The notes under the pieces are model-generated. The model was not told the DNA's origin. It saw nothing but the letters and a program-made list of their open reading frames with translations, and ran no database searches. DNA of 64,000 bases from Combretum micranthum. Its lineage: Eukaryota; Streptophyta; Magnoliopsida; Myrtales; Combretaceae. Position numbers and translations under genes: made by a program. The stretch spans positions 1,922,001 to 1,986,000 of the forward strand of contig JAMXBD010000012.1 of assembly GCA_024138025.1 (NCBI GenBank), read 5' to 3'. The number at the start of each line of letters is the position of its first letter. Position 1 is the stretch's first letter. Shown piece by piece: positions 32,250-43,045 of this stretch.

Positions 32250-34086
32250 TGTAATGCCCTAACCTATTGGCAATTACAATCCACTACGTGTCCTCTCTTT
32301 GTAGGACAGAAAGGCTATAACAATCTAATCTATAATATAAAAACATATAAGATAATCTCCATAAACTCTCTCAGAGAGTAAATTAGAAGGTTCAAAACTT
32401 ATATAACATATAAATAAAAATCCTTCAAAAGATCCGCAAAAACATAAAAGTCTAAAGTCTTTCAGAAAATATAAAATCTTTCAAATTATTCCAAATTCTA
32501 CAAAAGATCTAAAAAAAAAAAAAATTCTTTTCTCCTAATCCAGTATATGAATCTATTCCTCAGCAGGGTAGCCTGGATCACTATTTCCATCCCCTTGATC
32601 TATGTACATATCATATACCATGTCATCTTCACCTCTGCATGAAAATGAAAGGAATGAGCGGAACACCTAGTACACCAAACCGCAAAACAAATACATATGC
32701 ACACACAACATATATATCAAATGCAACTTATTCTAATGCAACCAATCAGATTACTATCTTTAATAAGCTAGCCAAACAACAAAGTTCAGAACTATGAATC
32801 CTTAGTCCCAAACTTAGAGTAACTCAGACCCCTGAAAATCAACTAACTTTTGAAAATATAAATACATTGGTGAATGGGAACTCTTCAAACACCTGAGGCC
32901 ATATCGCTAAATCACTTAAATCTACCAGAATCATCTCCAAATGCAACTCCATTAGGGACAACGACACATAAGGATCATCAGGGTGCCATACCAGTATCAC
33001 TGTTTACCAGGTCTTTACTAGTCATAGTTAAACACACCCAGCAAACAACTTAATTAAACCGAATAAATTTAGATTGATTATTAATCTGTTCCTACAACAA
33101 AACAAATATAATACTAAACCTACAAGCACATACAACAAACAAGGAATGGTTGTACCTTCTCAATTTTAGGAATAAATCGCAAAACTACAATCTCCCTTAA
33201 CAACAACCCACAATCTTCAAATCTCCTAATAATATAATATGAGAAGAAACAATTAAAAGTTTAACATATCCAATTTCTCTAAAACCCTAACCTTTTAAGG
33301 AAACTCCAAAATAGCACTTTCTTCATTGATCATTTTCCTAAAAAATTCCAATAAAATAGATCTCACTCCAAAAACCTTAATTTGAAATATAACAAGAATA
33401 GGCATTTATCCTCTATAATAAATCTTATGTCAAATCTATGATTGAGAAAAAAAATTACTTTGATTAGATTCTTAAATCCCGATTTCTCTCCCAAAAAATC
33501 AGATCTAGAATAAGAACTAGGGTTTTCTCCAAAAATTCCTTCAAAAATCAAACAAAAACCTTAAATAACATGTTTGATGCATAAAGAACTTATAATAAAC
33601 GGGCGAATCCACTTACTCTTGATTATTCCAAGGCCTCCTTTGAATCTACACACAAGGAATAGAAAGATCAAGCCTTAAGGTCACTTTGGAGAAGAAAAAG
33701 TTCGAATAAAATAAGACAATTACGAACTCTCGCCAAAACATCCTATATATAGATTTTAGGCCTACACCGGCCCAAAACTGGCGGCTTTGGTGTGTACACT
33801 GGCAGCCTGGGTGTGTAAGCCAGTGGCTTTCTTGTTGGCGTATGGCCAAATTCCTTAAATTTTCAAAATCTCCAAAGCTGTTGTTTAGGTTGACGCCGTA
33901 CATGTTTAGGTCATCATCCTTTATTAAAAGATGGCAGCTTTAAGGTCATCTTTGATTATATTCATCCAGACTTTGTTGTGTGACTTCCTTGTGTCTAAAT
34001 CGTCTGTTCAAAGACAAAAATACCCCTTTTAACAACACTTTATTACAATTCTATCCTTCAATATAAATTATTATTTGTATATTACA
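32250..34086 (-). repeat. Tekay-like 5' LTR
   Basis: Plus-strand ends TGTAATGCCCTAACC and GTATATTACA. About 115 bp shorter than the other LTR. Three 21-bp GC-rich units lie at 33781-33843, preceded by a TATATATAG at about 33750. Followed by target duplication ATCAG. Confidence 0.93.
33781..33843 (-). repeat. 21-bp GC-rich units in the second Tekay-like LTR
   Basis: GGCGGCTTTGGTGTGTACAC+T, GGCAGCCTGGGTGTGTAAGC+C, AGTGGCTTTCTTGTTGGCGT+A. Same register and copy number as 27102-27164, with substitutions mostly of the C-to-T or G-to-A kind expected from decay of methylated cytosines. Confidence 0.8.
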
Positions 34087-34965
34087 ATCAGCATGATTGG
34101 CCTTAAATGCTGAGTTAGAGCCTGATACACTTCTCATGCTGGACTTAGAGGCATTGGATGAAAGGTGTGATATGACTAAACATAACTAAGCCAATTATCT
34201 TCAAAGGCTTAGTGCTTGATACGATCACCTGGTGAGAAAACGTTCTTTCAAAGAAGATGATGTTGTCCTTTGAGCAGCAGAGCACACAAGGAAAGGTAGT
34301 AGCTCTTAAATTCACTCCAGAGTGAGACGGTCCATCTGTAGTAGAAGAAGTTCACGATAGTGGATATTGCAAGTTATGAAATTTGAAGATGAACGTGATC
34401 ATTGCTCTCATAATTTTTAGTACATTATAAGATTTTTTTGTAATGATTGATGTAACATGCAACATTAATGAAATCATGGGATTTTTTATCTCTCATGTAT
34501 GTCTTTTCTTACCTTTACTATTTACTCTTTTATCATTTATTTATTTATTTCATGCAATATTACCTCGTTTAATGGGGTTGAAGCAATCCTAGTTGTGATG
34601 GATTGAAGCGATCTTACAGTAGGTTGGGTAGCTGTAATGCCTTGACATAGAATCTAAGATCGAAATGATCTCAACAAAGATTGATGCGATCTTATCACTG
34701 TAGTTGTGGTAGCTTAGTAGAAGCTCAACTACTAAACACATGACTCCTACACCTATTAAATATGAGACTGAAGTAAGTTGGAGCAACCCCACAATAGGCT
34801 TGGCAGCCGTGATTCCCCTATTTGAAGATGTTAAGGTTGAAGCAACATCATCCATGATGATTGAAAGGATCATGTCACGGTGGTCACAGTTGCTTACTGC
34901 AAGTACTTGCTTTTAGACACTTGGTGGGTAAAAATACCCTTGTTTACAACACCTCTTCATGAGAT
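34087..34965 (+). pseudogene. Tat-lineage Gypsy relic, middle part
   Basis: Resumes the pol 3' end after the Tekay insertion: coding-like remains LEALDERCDMTKHN, RSFKEDDVVL and TPE-W-GP-type words (34140-34370) match the integrase tail of Tat elements. From about 34560 comes a repeated non-coding motif: GGTTGGGTAGCTGTAATGCC near 34622, AGGCTTGGCAGCCGTGATTC near 34796, and again at 37265 beyond the Mutator-like element. Such internal tandem motifs are common near Tat 3' ends. Confidence 0.75.
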
Positions 34966-35146
34966 AGTTTAATGTCAAATTTGGTACCTTAACTTTGCTC
35001 AAAAATTCAATTAAGCACCCGAACTTTACAAAGTTCAATTTCAGTACCTCAATGAACTTTTCGAGGTCATTTTTTGTACATCCACTAACAGTGTTAACTC
35101 CATTACTAACGTGGGCGTACAGACCAATCACCTCATGACACATGTC
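34966..35146 (+). repeat. Mutator-like left terminal inverted repeat
   Basis: Starts AGTTTAATGTCAAATTTGG. Pairs with 37043-37220; roughly 80-85% identity by eye. Confidence 0.8.
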
Positions 35147-37042
35147 ATATAACATTGCATATTTTTATTATATTTTCGTCTGACATGGCAAAGCCTTCAT
35201 TCTTATTTATTTTTCCATTGTAATTAGTTTTATTTTTGAATAATTAATATTATTTTATTTTAAAAATAATTTTGAATTCATATTCAGAGTCGAAGCCACC
35301 CAAATGCTAGCCTACATCTCTTTCAACGCTTTTCTCTTTGTACACAAGTTCTCAATAATAGTTTCACTAATTACTCATTATATAGAAGACTAGATACTTG
35401 GAAATCAACCATGTGGGACTTTCTCTCTCTCTATAGATCTTGGCTTTCACTATCTCCTCTTTCTCTCATGTCTCATCTCTCTCTCTCTTTCAAGCTCCTT
35501 AAAATTCACTGTCTTTTCCTCCCTTGCAAATTTGATTGTCACTCTCTTGATTTTCTTTTTGTAGCTCCTCCTCCTCGCTTTAGACACACACCATAGGAAG
35601 TTAATAAACCATGGGGGTTGCATTTTTGGGTGGCTATTGAGCTTAGTTTGGTAGTTGTAGGCTTTTATTTTCCAACGGAGGTGAGTTGAATGTGTTGTTG
35701 CATTTGACTGGTAGTTTTGGTCGAGTCTAGTGTTGGATTTGGGTTTTGTGGATATGATTTGGAGTGGGTCTGATCTGACGAGTTCATTCAGTTGTGAGAT
35801 GGTAGAGGTATGTTCAGTCTCCATCTCCATCGTTCTAACATTGGATTTTAGCTTAGGTGGAGGTTGGTTCAGTTGTGAGATGGTATCATTTTCCAACAAT
35901 GGGTTTTGGCTTAGGTTTTTGGAATGTAATTACAGCATGCAACCAGAGCTCCATCATAATGGAACATTGGTAGCTCTCCAATCATTACAATCTTTGACAT
36001 GCTCATCTGCAAGATCTCATTGAACTTATTGCTTTAGTCAAGCTCTGTTGCAACGTCTGAGCTTCGCTTGGCCAATGTCGATTCGTTTAAGTTACTTAAA
36101 TTCTCTTCTTAGGCAAACTTGATTAGCAACTGCTTTCGTCATCTCTACCGCAATGACAATACAAACAAATGGATATTGATTGTCAAATCTTGCTCTATTT
36201 TTGTTCTTTAAGAGGAGTATTACTTGGTCCAATCTACATCTATTTATTTATTTTTGTTCTTTAAACGCGAACATTGTGGTTTGACTAAAAAATTAAGGCT
36301 ACTATCAACTCCTCCAATAATGCAGCAGCACAAGTTGTTCTCCTTGGTGCAGGTAAGTGATTAATCAATCCTCGTTGTCTAATTGCACTACATTTCTCAT
36401 TGCATGAAACCACCACACCATCTCCACCGCAAAACGACACCCACGACCATCAAACTAATCTTAACAGACAGCTCACGAAAAAAAACCCCTATGATTTTTG
36501 GACTTTCTACAGTCTTTTATCAATGTGGTTTCAACAATACGAAGTCATTGAATTGGTTTGTATGCTCGTTGACATGGATTGGAAAAATGAGCTTTAGCTT
36601 TTGAATTTGTTCTTCTTTTGCAAATAAGACCATTTGGTTTGGGACTATTAGCATTGGGAGTTGATTGCTTCTGCTTACTTGTGTAAGAGAAAGATAGATG
36701 GAGAGTATTAGATGGATTCGACATTGTGAGGGGGAGAGAGAGTTAGTGAGATAAAGAAGAGAGAGTGAAAATTAAGGGAGAAAGAGTCCCACATGGTTAA
36801 GTTTTTAAGAACCATTCCTATTCATATCCTTCAAATGGATGAGTTATGTTTAAAAGGCATGAGACTGGGTAATGAACGGACTAAGTGTGATTGTGGGTAA
36901 TACGGGTAGGCTTGGGCTTTTATGTGTTTAATATTCATTTAAATAATAAAATAAAATAAATAAATTGTAAAGAAAAATAAATAAAATTTAGTTAGTTTCC
37001 ATGTTAGAAAGTGAAAAATAAATAAAATAATATTAAGATGCT

Positions 37043-37220
37043 ACGTGTCATGACGTGATTGGTCCGTACATCCACGTCAGCAATGGAGTTAACACCATTA
37101 GCGGAGGTATAAAAAATGGCCTCGAAAAGTTCATTGAGGTACCGAAATCGAACTTCAGAAAGTTTGGGTGCTTAATTGAATTTTTGAGCAAAGTTGAGGT
37201 ACTAGATTTGATATTAACCC
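37043..37220 (-). repeat. Mutator-like right terminal inverted repeat
   Basis: Read from the right end inward: GGGTTAATATCAAATCTAG. Counterpart of 34966-35146. Confidence 0.8.
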
Positions 37221-37903
37221 TCATGGATTAAAGCAATTTCAGCTGTGAAGAGTCAAAGTGACTCTACCATAGGCTTGGTAGCTGTAATGCCAAGTTAGTA
37301 TTGCTTGTAAATATTTAATAGTAAATAAAGCAACACAATAATATGAGTAAAAAAAAAAAAAAGGGGAGTGATACTAATGCATTGAAGTGATCCTTATCCA
37401 ACAGATGGAACAATGTTAAAAAAAAAAAATTCAACTTATTGAATGAAAAGGCATACAAGAAGAAAGAGGGGAAATAATGTCTAACTTTTCATTAAATGTA
37501 AAGAATGTTGATTACATCAATGGGAAAATGCTATTGTTCGCTCATATTAACATCAGTGTCTTCGGGCATCTCACTTATTTTAGCATTCAACATCTTTTTT
37601 TTTATCACATAAAAACTTTAACTCTGCTTCCTTCTTCTCTATCTCCTTATTTGCTGATTCTAAGTCCTTGCCTATTTGGTGACATGAAATTAGCTTGTGC
37701 ACAATTGCAACCACCAATTCCAGGTTAAGGATGGAAAAGTTTAACTGCAATAGTCATCACACATGTGCCAAGTAGGGTACGAGCAAAAGAAGAGTTTGCT
37801 AGAATTCCCCTTCCAATGTGTGGAGATGTTGTAGTGACACTATGAGGTGAGAAGGTACATCAATTCCATAGAAGTCCTTATCACCTGTTGCACTTACATC
37901 TGA
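37221..37903 (+). other. Tat relic tail and LTR-proximal debris
   Basis: Starts with a third copy of the AGGCTTGGTAGCTGTAATGCC motif, continuing the Tat tail across the Mutator-like insertion. An AAAGGGGAGTGATAC near 37358 is polypurine-like. Beyond about 37440 there is no recognisable coding content. Confidence 0.5.
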
Positions 37904-38457
37904 TGATGGAAAAACCTTGACCCTTTTGTTGAGTAATACTAAGAACCTTAATATAGAGATCTCGACCCTATAGGAAATGCCGACCAAGAACCTTGGTATA
38001 ACGAAGAACGCAACAAGAATATCAAATTCTTAAAGAATTCACAAGTTCATAAAAGAACTTAAAGAGAAGAATTTCTCTAAAAGGATTTTAATCATCAAAA
38101 GTAATCTTTTCTTCCAACAAATACAAAGGTCTCATATAATAACCAAAATAGAAACCTAAAAGATACAAAATAAAACATGTTTGTCTCCAATCAAAGCTAG
38201 TGGCCTCAATAACTATGCTGATAGCCTTTAATACAAAAGCGGGCAGTTTAGTGGGTGGCCTTAAAAAAAAATGAATTTGTACAATCTGTATGCCGATGGT
38301 GTAAAGCTTAACACCAGTGATGTTCAAGGAAGAAGGCTGTGGAGTGGACTTCTAAAGCTACTAGCTTTAGGTCGGCTTTTAATCCGCTATTTCTCAACTC
38401 TATTCGATATAAAAAAGTTGCTTAGATCTTCGCCATTTCGACTTACAATGTTGAACA
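37904..38457 (-). repeat. deleted Gypsy 3' LTR
   Basis: 554 bp. Contains a cluster of GCC/GGC words (38195-38340). A purine-rich GGAGAAATAAAGT precedes it on the minus strand as a plausible polypurine tract. Confidence 0.78.
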
Positions 38458-39640
38458 ACTTTATTTCTCCTTCTGTAGTTGATTCAATATGCTTTGCTCG
38501 ATCCTCCATGAAGTTCTTGTCGTAACCACTGAATTCATCCTAAAGTTTCTTAGCTCAGTTTCGTGTGATCATGCCACTAAGAACTTGAACTTGTTGTGGC
38601 AAGCTTGGTGCAATCATGTCTTCATCATTCCCTCTCTCCTCGAAAGGATTCATCCTCGAATTAGCTTCACCTATACCAAAAGGACTTAAGTTAGAAACAT
38701 TAAATGTAACACTCACATTATACTTACCTGGCAAATCCAATTTGTAGGCATTGTCATTGATATTCTCAACTACTTGAAATGGTCCATCTCCTTGAGATTC
38801 CAGCTTTGACTTCCTTTGAGATGGGCATTTCTCATTCCTTAAGTGTACCTACACCTAATGACTAGGTTCAAAGTTGACTTTCTTTCTACCTTTGTTTGCT
38901 TGTTTAGCATATTGCTTATTCCTCTTTTCAATCCGTTGTAACATCTGCTCATGTAATTTCTTTAGGCTTATGCCTTTTTCTTCTCATCCAAACTGGTTCT
39001 TTCATTAACAGAAATCTAAAGGTGTTAGTGGATTAAAACCATAAACAAATCAAATGGTGAAAAACTTGTAGTAGAGTGAACAGTGTGATTGTATGTAAAT
39101 TCAATGAATGGCAGACATTCCTCCAAAGACTTTAAATTCTTTTGAATCATAGCTCACAACAAGGTTGTCATTGTCCTATTCACTAGCTTAGTTTATGGAT
39201 GACAACAATAGAGAATAACAATTTAATGCCCAGTTTACTCCACAAAACTCGCTAGAAATGGTTCAAAATTTTGACATCCCTGTCACTAACAATGCTCTTA
39301 GGAATGCCATGGAACTTGACAATTTCTTTAAGGAATAAGTCAGTAATATGAGATGCATTATCAGTTTTATAACATGTAATGAAATGTTCCATCTTTGAGA
39401 ATCTATCCACAACAACAAAACCCCTTTTCGACCTAGGCAATCCCAAAACAAAATTCATAGAGATGTCAGTCCAAGGTTCACTAGGAACAGGTACAAGAGT
39501 ATACAAACCAAGGAGTATACAACGACCCCTATCAATAATCAAACCGCAAAACTTTTCTTTTACTATAGCTCGAGTGTGGAAAATATTCTCCTTTTACTGT
39601 TCAAGTTCGCCCTAATCCACTTGTTGCATACTCAAGGTAC
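38458..39640 (-). pseudogene. protease-integrase fusion and pol C-terminal tail
   Basis: On the minus strand, sequence typical of the Gypsy protease N-terminus (SLVIRRTLS, FHTRAIV, then GLIIDRGRC where the family has an active-site DGGSC-like segment) runs in frame into integrase at [13 protein letters not shown] (39252-39542). Integrase motifs are [40 protein letters not shown]. The tail at 38555-38760 has KLDLPGKYNVSVTFNVSNLS and NPFEERGND, typical of the post-integrase end. Protease C-terminal part, reverse transcriptase and RNase H have been deleted at one join. Later parts are interrupted by stops. Confidence 0.82.
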
Positions 39641-39689
39641 GTCTAATAACCAATGACAAATTGGAAGTATCTACCTCCTCATTATCAGT

Positions 39690-40740
39690 AACATCCTCTA
39701 GTTTATACATATCATCATCATCTTCTTAACTATTGCTATCCATTTTATAATTGTCATTACCTAAAGCAATCATGGCTTTCTTATTAGGGCACTGAGAAGC
39801 TATGTGTCTAACCCCATTACACTTAAAACAATGTAATCCACTCAAACGAGACTGGGATTCAAGCTTACCTTTGGTTTTATTAGGAGTTTCCTCCTTTGGC
39901 ATAGCTTGAGTTGATTTACCTTTCTTGTTCTCCTTATCCTCCTTCTTCCATTTTTTCTTCCATGGAGTAGAAAAAGTACCTCCATAACTATATATTTTTT
40001 TCTCTTGAGTTGGCTCTTGAATTTCAATGCCATTTCGTATATTTCTTCCAACTCGATATAATGCTGCAATTCTACCTTGTCTGCAATGTCTCTATTCAGC
40101 CCATTAAAAAATCTAGCCATTGTTGCTTCATCATCCTCCTTTACATCAATATTTGTCATGAGTGTTTCCATTTCCTTATAATATTATTCTACGCTACAAC
40201 TTCCTTGAGTGAGTTCCTATAATTGTCGGTATAATCCCTTATAGTAATATGAGGGAGCAATCCTTTTTCTCATGATCTGCTTCAATTCTCTCCATGCGTT
40301 AATTGGCATCTCTAAATTTCATCTCCTATTAAGGGTAAGTTGATTCCACTACATGTTGGCATATACAGTGAATTCCACAATAGCCAATTTGAACTTTTTC
40401 TCCTTCGAATAATTGTAACAGACAAATATTACCTCAATTTTGCGTTCTACTTTAGATAAGCATCTCTGTCACTATGGCCCTGAAAAGGTGGAATCTTGAA
40501 TTTTATAGTATTCAAGTTAGTATTAATTTTCTCACCTCCTCGACCAGTGTTATCCTGCGAGCTACTCTTGTCTTTGGCTATGACAGACTTCCTGTAATCT
40601 TATTTATAATCAAAATCTGGCTCTCCCTTCAAACTCTGTTATTCAAGGTGGTCCATTCACACTGTCAATCCATGTAACATCTCTAACATTCAAGCCATAT
40701 CATTAGTCTCTTCCCTTCCTTCTTTGAGGTATTTGACATC
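39690..40740 (-). pseudogene. Gypsy gag remnant with zinc knuckle
   Basis: Capsid-like piece (39990-40171): DEATMARFFNGLNRDIADKV and LQHYIELEEIYEMALKFKSQ. A lysine/arginine-rich linker follows, then a CCHC knuckle CFKCNGVRHIASQC near 39830-39790. N-terminal gag is scattered over 40200-40740 with stops. Confidence 0.8.
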
Positions 40741-41043
40741 CTATGATGTTAGGAGATAACCAAACAAATAATAATAAAAAGAAAAGAAACCTCACCACAC
40801 TCCCTTATGTGTATCATTCACAAAATATGACACTTAACCTTCGTGTGTCACTTAAACTCAATAATATGCTTTCCACTTTACCTCTCGATTCTTCGTCTTA
40901 TGGTTCTTTATCTAGCTTGCAACCTCAATTTGTGAATTTTCTTTCCTGTGTTGTTCCTCATGATACCACAATTCCTGATAAGTATATAATAGGATTAAAA
41001 TACTCTAAGAAATAGAGAATGGAGATGGATCACAAATCCACTT

Positions 41044-41215
41044 ATGGTTTTCTTTCTCATAAAACAATTCCTTCAATTTTTTTTTTTTACACTTCTTCTT
41101 CTTTTCCTTTTTTTTATATATTCCTTTTCTTTCTTTTTTTTTAATATTCTTTTTCTTTTCTTTTATTTTGATATTCTTTTTCTTTTTCTCTCTTTTTTTT
41201 TTTTAATAACAAGAA
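41044..41215. repeat. long pyrimidine-rich tract
   Basis: About 170 bp of nearly pure T with C (T runs up to 12), interrupted only by TATATA and AATATT. In the element's orientation this is a purine tract in the leader between LTR and gag. The predicted frame across it is low-complexity and not a gene. Confidence 0.7.
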
Positions 41216-41515
41216 CCCTAAGAATAAATAGATCGACCAAACAACTTAACAAAACAAAAAGATTCAAATCAAAATAGATATGAATGATATGAGTTAGAGT
41301 TTTTGATTACTGCCTTCAAATAGAATTATATTGTAATGATTCTTAGAAAGCCTTTTGCTAATACCAATTTTGATGCTTGCTGGGCACAGATTTGTAATTT
41401 CCCAGACTCTAAGAATCGATATGTGGATCTTGACTTGATGAAATATCTAGAGAGAATAAGAGATATAATTGAACATGATCTTGGATCTGAGAACTTCATG
41501 AACCTTGGTATAAAA

Positions 41516-42042
41516 TGATGGAGAAACCTTGACTCGTTGGTTAAGTAATCTAAAGAACCCTGATATAGAGCCTCGACCTTGTAGGAAATATCAGTCAAGA
41601 ACCTTGGTATAACGAAGAACGCAACATGAATATCAAATTCTTGAAGAATTAACATGCTCACAAAAGGACTCAAAGAAAAGAATTTCTCTTAAAGGATTTC
41701 AATCATCGAAAGTAAGCTATTCTTCCAACAAATACAAAGGTCTCGTATAATAACCAAAATGGAAACCTAAAGGACATAAAATAAACATGTCTACTAATCT
41801 AAGCTGATGGCCTTTAATACAAAAGTGGGTAGCCTTAAAAAAAAAAAAAAAACGAATTTGTACACCGATTGTAAGCTAGTGGCGTAAAGCTCAATGCCGG
41901 CGGTATTGAAGGAAGAAGGTCGTTGGTGTGGACTTCCAAACCTGCTAGTTTTTGGGTCAGCTTTTAATCCGCTATTTCTCAACTCCATCCGATATAAAAA
42001 AGTTATTTGGATCTTCGCCATTTTGACCCACAATGTTGAACA
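41516..42042 (-). repeat. deleted Gypsy 5' LTR
   Basis: 527 bp, collinear with 37904-38457 with many substitutions and a longer A run near 41838. GCC/GGC word cluster at 41790-41925. Confidence 0.78.
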
Positions 42043-42240
42043 ACTTTATTTCACCTTCCATAGTTGATTTCAATGTGCTTTGCTCAATCCTCTATGAAGT
42101 TCTTGCAGTAACCATTGAATTCATCCCGAAGTTTCTTAGCATGGTTTCGTATGATCATGCCTTCGGGTACTTGAACTTGTTGTGGCGAGCTTGGGGCAAT
42201 TGTGTCTTCATCACCACTACTCCATTGCGAAGGATCAAAG
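42043..42240 (-). pseudogene. second copy of Gypsy pol 3' end
   Basis: Minus-strand residues DEDTIAPSSPQQVQVPEGM and AKKLRDEFNGYCKNFIED correspond to the segment just upstream of the other LTR (38458-38620). It shows that the LTR at 41516 was once the 3' LTR of a neighbouring copy. Homology ends abruptly near 42240. Confidence 0.75.
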
Positions 42241-43045
42241 GGGACTACAAATCGTACACTCGAGTACATGAATGAACTCCACTCTAGTATGGGATACCAA
42301 AAACGTTTGGGAATACAACCTCATGGAGGAGCCGTGCCGGCATCGTTTGCTATGGGCAACTGCTTGGGGACCAGTAGCAAGGTCATGAAGACCTATTGAT
42401 AGATTCCTAACCTTTGTCACAAAGGGTGTAGATCCATTCTATGTATGGTTTCCAGGTGACTACATGTAATTGTTTGTTTGTTTGATATGATTGGATGCAT
42501 TGACATTGCATATGGTTATTTAATAAACTTGTTTATTTATGGTTGATGAGTATGTAAGTAGAGATTTTGTCACTAAGCTATGGTTAGCTAACCATTCTGT
42601 AGACTTTTATTAACACAAGAGTACTTGTGGTTGTTTTTAAGAGATAACATACCACATGTATCAACTTTTGGAATCTTGGAGCTTTTGGAAGGGATCAATA
42701 AACTCCTAGGTATTTTGTTTAGTTTAATGAAATTTTGGAGACATTTTATGTAATTGTGGAAATTATGGATGAATGTAAGATTCGTGGCTCTTATGAGCCT
42801 TAGCAGGGGAAATGCCCTTAAGATGATGTAATCTATGTTTGACTATCTATTTTATGTTTAGTTCTCTTGCATGCAAATTTATTGTGATCCTCATAAATTG
42901 TGTAACTCTATCAGCATTTCCTTTGTTGTGAAAGTACACCTTGTACATGATATGGAAGTCTTTGTGTAATTAAAGTAGTCATTGCTAGGTTTCAATATTA
43001 TGTATGATAGATTATCACATTTAAGGTATACTTTGGGACGTGACA
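42241..43045. repeat. LTR-like sequence of unknown family
   Basis: Ends CTTTGGGACGTGACA near 43045, a common ending of plant Gypsy LTRs. No start, coding content or second copy was found in the window. Assignment is weak. Confidence 0.35.

Larger units (their letters stand above)
25456..34086 (-). mobile_element. Tekay-like chromovirus (Ty3/Gypsy), minus strand
   Basis: An 8.6-kb element with LTRs of 1,953 bp (25456-27408) and 1,837 bp (32250-34086), TG...CA ends, and perfect 5-bp target duplications ATCAG (25451-25455 and 34087-34091). The minus strand carries primer site, gag, protease, reverse transcriptase, RNase H, integrase and a C-terminal chromodomain. Long LTRs and the chromodomain style (TYVKIQ, EVTWELEEEMRAKHP) fit the Tekay/Del lineage. 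LTRs are clearly diverged and differ in length, and pol has stops, so this insertion is older than the chromovirus at 13200. Confidence 0.94.
34966..37220. mobile_element. non-autonomous Mutator-like element, Pack-MULE candidate
   Basis: A 2.25-kb element with ~180-bp terminal inverted repeats (34966-35146 and 37043-37220), sharing CTTTGCTCAAAAATTCAATT, AAAGTTCAATTTC-like and GTTAACTCCATT blocks in opposite orientation. Flanks TCATGAGAT and TCATGGATT suggest a 9-bp target duplication with two mismatches; 9 bp is typical of Mutator. No transposase is visible. The interior (35400-36650) has CT-rich leader-like sequence and mixed-composition sequence unlike the repeats around it, and a donor-like GCAGGTAAGT near 36349, so it may hold captured host gene fragments, none of which I could identify. 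Confidence 0.82.
37904..42042 (-). mobile_element. internally deleted Ty3/Gypsy derivative, minus strand
   Basis: Two related LTRs (37904-38457 and 41516-42042) flank minus-strand gag, a protease start fused to integrase, and the integrase C-terminal tail. Reverse transcriptase and RNase H are missing. LTRs begin on the minus strand TGTTCAACATTGT and end CCATCA. A sequence homologous to the pol 3' end also lies outside the right LTR (42043-42240), so the element shares that LTR with a second, truncated copy. A target duplication was not found. LTR divergence is considerable. Confidence 0.8.

Noticed and set aside
35450..35899. 149-residue minus-strand frame inside the Mutator-like element
   Set aside because: Driven by a CT-rich tract and lacks a recognisable domain; kept only as part of the possible captured DNA.
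39252..39542. Protease-integrase fusion as a new host gene
   Set aside because: It sits between two LTRs in an element with gag and pol tail and is followed by stops; a deletion derivative is the simpler reading.
41044..41277. Phe/Leu-rich, transmembrane-looking frame
   Set aside because: Translation of a T/C-rich low-complexity tract in a Gypsy leader.
41336..41518. 60-residue plus-strand frame with protein-like composition
   Set aside because: Lies antisense in the leader between LTR and gag of the deleted Gypsy element. No second copy or family recognised; too short to support as a gene.
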